DNA of 64,000 bases, from assembly GCF_016650815.1 (NCBI RefSeq), contig NZ_JAEKEZ010000022.1, positions 186,001 to 250,000 of the forward strand, written 5' to 3'. Positions 60,738-64,000 of this stretch are shown piece by piece. This DNA is from Pseudomonas sp. TH31 (GTDB taxonomy: Bacteria; Pseudomonadota; Gammaproteobacteria; Pseudomonadales; Pseudomonadaceae). Position numbers and translations under genes: made by a program. Position 1 is the stretch's first letter. Each line of letters opens with the position of its first letter. The notes beneath the pieces are model-generated. The model ran no database searches. It worked only from the letters and a program-made list of their open reading frames with translations, and was not told the DNA's origin.

Positions 60738-62991
60738 TCATTGTATTTGGACCAATTTAAGTTCCTTCAGCGCCTGGATCAACGCGTCCATATCGTCGTA
60801 ACGCTGACCGTCCACCGAACTCCAGGTCGCACGACTCACATAACGCTTGCCTTGAGCATCGAGCATTATCGGCGTGCGGTAAATATGGTGGTCCCTGGAG
60901 CGATGTACGATCACCTGTTTTCCATCCTGCCCTTGCTCGATCAGGAATTGGCCGGGATTTGCAAGTTTTTGTTCGATAGACAGGGTCGATTGCGCCGGCT
61001 TCAACGCATTGCCTGGAAGAGTTGCCAACTGCACGAGATAGTCGCCTTTGAGGAGAATCTCCTTGCTACTGCCCCCTGTGGCTACACTCAGGAGCACACC
61101 CGTGTCATACGCTGGCGACCTCTCCATACCCAACTGCACGTCTGTCACACGCACGCCAATGCTTCCGTTCAACTCGGCTACGCCGGGTACGTTTTGGTAA
61201 GTATTGGAGTGACTATTGCCCACCAGCGCAATCCACCTGTGCTCGCCCGCGACTGCCTGATGTTTTTTAATAATTCGGGAAGCGACGTAATTCATCATTT
61301 GCTGGCGGCTTGTGGGTTCCTGGCCCGGAAAACCTTCGAGTCTATAGCTCGCGGCGCAATCGATGGCACGCACTTCAATGTCGTTTTTCTGCGCCTCGAT
61401 CACCAGCGCCTCAAAGGTGTAGATCCTAGCGGGATCGGTCCCGTGGCCCTTATCCTGCCTCTTCAAGTAATCACGCAAGGAATCGCTCATTCGGCCGTTC
61501 TTGAAGAAACTATCCAGATCTGCCTGATGCATATCGCTGAGTAAATGCTCCATGTATAGGGTCTTCACATGATGTTGAGCAAGCCAGGGCATGTTGTCGA
61601 TGATGAATTTCTTGCTGGCAACCGAACTATGCGATTCGCCAATTACTGCACCGGGGGCGTGGTCATATAGTTTTTGCAGAAAGTCGGCGGGACTGGTTTG
61701 CGGCGGTATGTCAGGTAGCGTCGGGCGTGGGGAAGCTCACTGGACATTATCGCCTTGGCGTCTTCTTGCAACTGGCGTCGAAGTTTGAAGAACTGCATGC
61801 GCACGGCTTCCTCCTTCACGCTCTCGGTCCCATAGTCTTCATGCAGGCCGTGATTGTCGCCCATCAACGTAAGTAAGGTACTTCTGGACTCGGCCGGCAT
61901 TTCGTAGGTTGCATCGGTCAGTGATTGAGGGATCGCATCAGGCGCAGTGTCAGTGACCTTGACCTTGACCTTGACCTTGCTTTGCTTCTTGCCGCCCCCC
62001 AGCAAGCCCCCTTCGTCGGCCCGCCAGTGTCCGTCGTGGTAGCGCACCGGCGCACCCTGGTCACCGGGCCGTCGCGAATCGCGTACGCGCACCGTCGCCC
62101 AGCCGTTGTCCGAATACACCTCGAACAGCCGGACCTGGCCTTGGTAGCTATCCTGGATATAGTGATTGCCGTCATGGCTATAGAAGGTGCCGGCCGGGGT
62201 CTTGCCCGGGCGCTGTGGCAGCACTGACAGCTGCGACGGGGTCAAGTCGCTGCGCGCCAGGGCGTCGTTGAGCTGGCCAAGGGGGTAAAGGCTGTGCCGC
62301 GTTGCCGGACCATGGCCTGCGCGGCTTCATTCAGCTCGGTGGCACGGCTGAAGCGCGACTTGCCGGCCCAGTGCAGCAACGGGCCAAGCTTGAGCGCGCG
62401 CAGGCCCGCGCCCACATCCAGCGCATCCAGCCCCAGGAATGCCACGTCCAGCAAGGCATCGTCGGGCCTTCCTCGTTCGAGGTGGTGCAGCGCACTGCCA
62501 ACGTCATGGCCGATCAACCCCAAGGTCAACGCGCCGCAGGGGACCGCCGCGATTCCCAGGCTGCCCGCCATGCAGGTCACACCGGCCGCGGCCCGCAGGC
62601 CCTTGACCACTTGCTCGGTTATCATCTCGTGGCGGCTGGTGCTGGCCTCGCGGATATTGTCGATGCTGTCCAGCAACCACTGGTCGCCGACGTGCCGGGT
62701 AAAATTAGCGATCGGCGCGGTGGTCGCCTTGGTGTCAGATTGGCCGCGCTGAATCGCTTCGACCACCTGCTTGTCCCTTAGCAAGGCGCGTGCCTGCAAA
62801 TCGTCGTAGTACTCGCCGGGGTTTTTATCAACTGCTGGTAGGCCGAGAGCTTCAGCAGTTCCGGGCCGTAAGGGCCCTGCAAGTACAGGTAATCGATGCC
62901 GGTGCGCAGCCCCGTGGCGGACGGGTGCAACGACAACACCAGCACCTCGGGAATCCGCAAACAGGCCGCCGCGAATCGCCGCTCACCAGCG
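60738..62991 (-). pseudogene. C-terminal part of a large toxin (membrane-targeted effector / ChaN-like), several frameshifts
   Basis: Read leftwards, the coding sense starts about 62991 without a start codon (PEVLVLSLHPSATGLRTGID) and ends at TGA 60738. Three one-base losses must be repaired, at 62822-62826 (LIKNPGEYYDDL), 62281-62285 (TPLGQLNDALARSD) and 61723-61725 (HAPTLPDIPPQTS). The result is about 750 residues. A hydrophobic helical region (AAAGVTCMAGSLGIAAVPCG) is followed by a ChaN/TIKI-like part: GAVIGESHSSVASKKFIIDN, TLYMEHLLSDMHQADLD and WIALVGNSHSNTYQNVPGV. Similar C-termini belong to Pseudomonas membrane-targeted effector domain toxins. The N-terminal half is missing at 62991, where the strand of coding changes. 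Confidence 0.75.
61955..61978. repeat. GACCTT tandem hexamer (4 copies) inside the toxin gene
   Basis: Four perfect copies of GACCTT encode KVKVKVKV in the toxin (minus strand). A change in copy number keeps the frame and adds or removes Lys-Val pairs. Confidence 0.9.
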
Positions 62992-62992
62992 C

Positions 62993-64000
62993 CGGGGCAC
63001 GACCGGGGGGCTGTTGCAGGTAGTGCCCAGAGCGATTGGCGGCGCCGTCGGTTGGCTCTGGCAACAGAGCCAGCCTGCCGTGCATGAGGAGGATGTCGAG
63101 ACGCCGCTTTATCCGGCCCCCGGCGCGGTGTACCAACCGACCACCGCGCCCATTGCCGCAGCGGGCCAGCATTGGCCGACACTGGGGACCGGCCTGGGCA
63201 TTGGCGCCGCCAGCATCGCCCTGGTGACGGGAGCCAACGCCCTCTACCGGTCCATGACCGGCGATCCCGATCTGATCCAGCCCGCCAGCGAGCCGGTATT
63301 CGCACAGCGTCCACCCCATGTGCAGGCCTTGCTGGATAAGCTGAAAAACCATTGGCACCTCACGTCCGAGGGTGAGCTGATGTCCACCTGGGAGGCGCTC
63401 ATGGCAATGCACGCCGACCCCGCGCTGGCGGCTGATGCCCATGCGCAACTGGCCCGTGTCAGCGCCCTGCTGCACCAGGATTTTGGCGAGTCGCTGGCGC
63501 GGCTGCTGGACCTTGCTACGCCCACGGCTGACGCCGACTTCGACGAATTCGATGCCCTTGAAGAACCCGCGCCAGTACGTCATCGGCGTGCCCTGCCGGC
63601 CCAGGCCAGGACGGGCCCGCAAGCGGCTGAGGTGCTCCTGGCCGAGGACGTCATCGCCTTGCTCGATCAGGCATCCTCCGGTGCGCAACAGCAGGATCAG
63701 TGGTTGCAGCAAGAGGTCTTGCGCAAGCTATTGAGCAGCCTGCCGGCCGGGCACTGGCTGCACAACGCAAGTGCCGGCGAACAGGCGCTGTGGCTGACGA
63801 CCACGCAGACCCTGGATGGGTGTTACCAGCGCCTGGCTAACCTGAAGTATGACTCGCTGACGCAGTTCGAGGCGCAACGGCCCGCCCTGCAGCAAGCCCT
63901 GGCCGAGGTCAATCAAAACGAGCTGCAACTGGCCGTGCTGAAAAGCAAGCTCAAAGGTGATTTGAGCCCTGGCGGCTCGTATATGGGCGGGCTGGCCGTG
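62993..64000 (+). CDS. Internal fragment of a large toxin-like protein, both ends missing
   Basis: An open frame of at least 336 codons runs to the window end without a stop and without a plausible start at its left limit. It reads TTGGLLQVVPRAIGGAVGWL, then GLGIGAASIALVTGANALY (hydrophobic), RPPHVQALLDKLKNHWHLTS, QQQDQWLQQEVLRKLLSSLP and AGEQALWLTTTQTLDGCYQR. Composition and length fit the helical mid-part of the large Pseudomonas toxins, but I recognise no domain. It faces away from the toxin part ending at 60738 and abuts it at about 62,990, so both may be pieces of a single gene with one piece inverted. Confidence 0.65.

Overview
The window is a GC-rich stretch of a Pseudomonas chromosome, most likely from the P. 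fluorescens group. The evidence is the gene order queA-tgt-yajC-secDF, suhB/trmJ-cysE-isc, ndk-rlmN-pilW-rodZ-ispG-hisS-yfgM-bamB-der, leuA, xseA, guaBA; the protein sequences themselves; and about 19 dispersed REP-type palindromes (TGTAGGAGC / TGTGGGAGC families) typical of this group. No phage, plasmid, CRISPR array or rRNA is visible.

Layout. 1-900: end of an unknown gene, a broken small gene and tRNA-Leu(CAA). 0.9-7 kb: queuosine synthesis plus the SecDF-YajC operon and a glycine-zipper protein. 7.2-15.7 kb: suhB, trmJ, cysE and the complete iscRSUA-hscBA-fdx-iscX iron-sulfur operon. 15.8-25.1 kb: ndk, rlmN, pilW, rodZ, ispG, hisS, yfgM, bamB, der. 25.3-29.3 kb: an aminotransferase/omega-amidase pair, then leuA with a putative leader peptide. 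29.6-34.5 kb: M23 peptidase, xseA, LysR/TauE pair, zinc-ribbon protein. 34.6-37.9 kb: guaBA. 37.9-46.4 kb: a trehalose PTS cluster (treR, treP, treA, porin, EIIA-HPr-EI fusion, degenerate EIIB). 46.6-59.8 kb: multicopper oxidase-tadA, cmoBA, lysoplasmalogenase, chagasin-like lipoprotein, Lon-type protease, glucose dehydrogenase gcd with an OprB porin, VF530 and Pr6Pr proteins. 60.7-64 kb: a large toxin-like locus.

Two things stand out. First, at least twelve single-base deletions, nearly all in G/C runs, break otherwise well conserved genes (suhB, xseA, lon twice, gcd, multicopper oxidase, a LysR regulator, TauE, the toxin). They share one signature, which points to uncorrected homopolymer errors in the assembly more than to real gene decay. 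Second, at about 62,990 the toxin locus changes strand mid-protein: a C-terminal toxin half runs left, and another mid-protein coding segment without a start runs right and leaves the window. That is the pattern expected of an inverted internal segment (natural or assembly-made) or of two broken toxin genes fused head to head.

Other items of interest are a 25-codon, possibly leaderless leader peptide before leuA with potential alternative RNA pairings, an EIIB protein without its phosphorylated cysteine beside the trehalose PTS, mirror-image TreR operators, and REP elements that supply stop codons or terminators to neighbouring genes.
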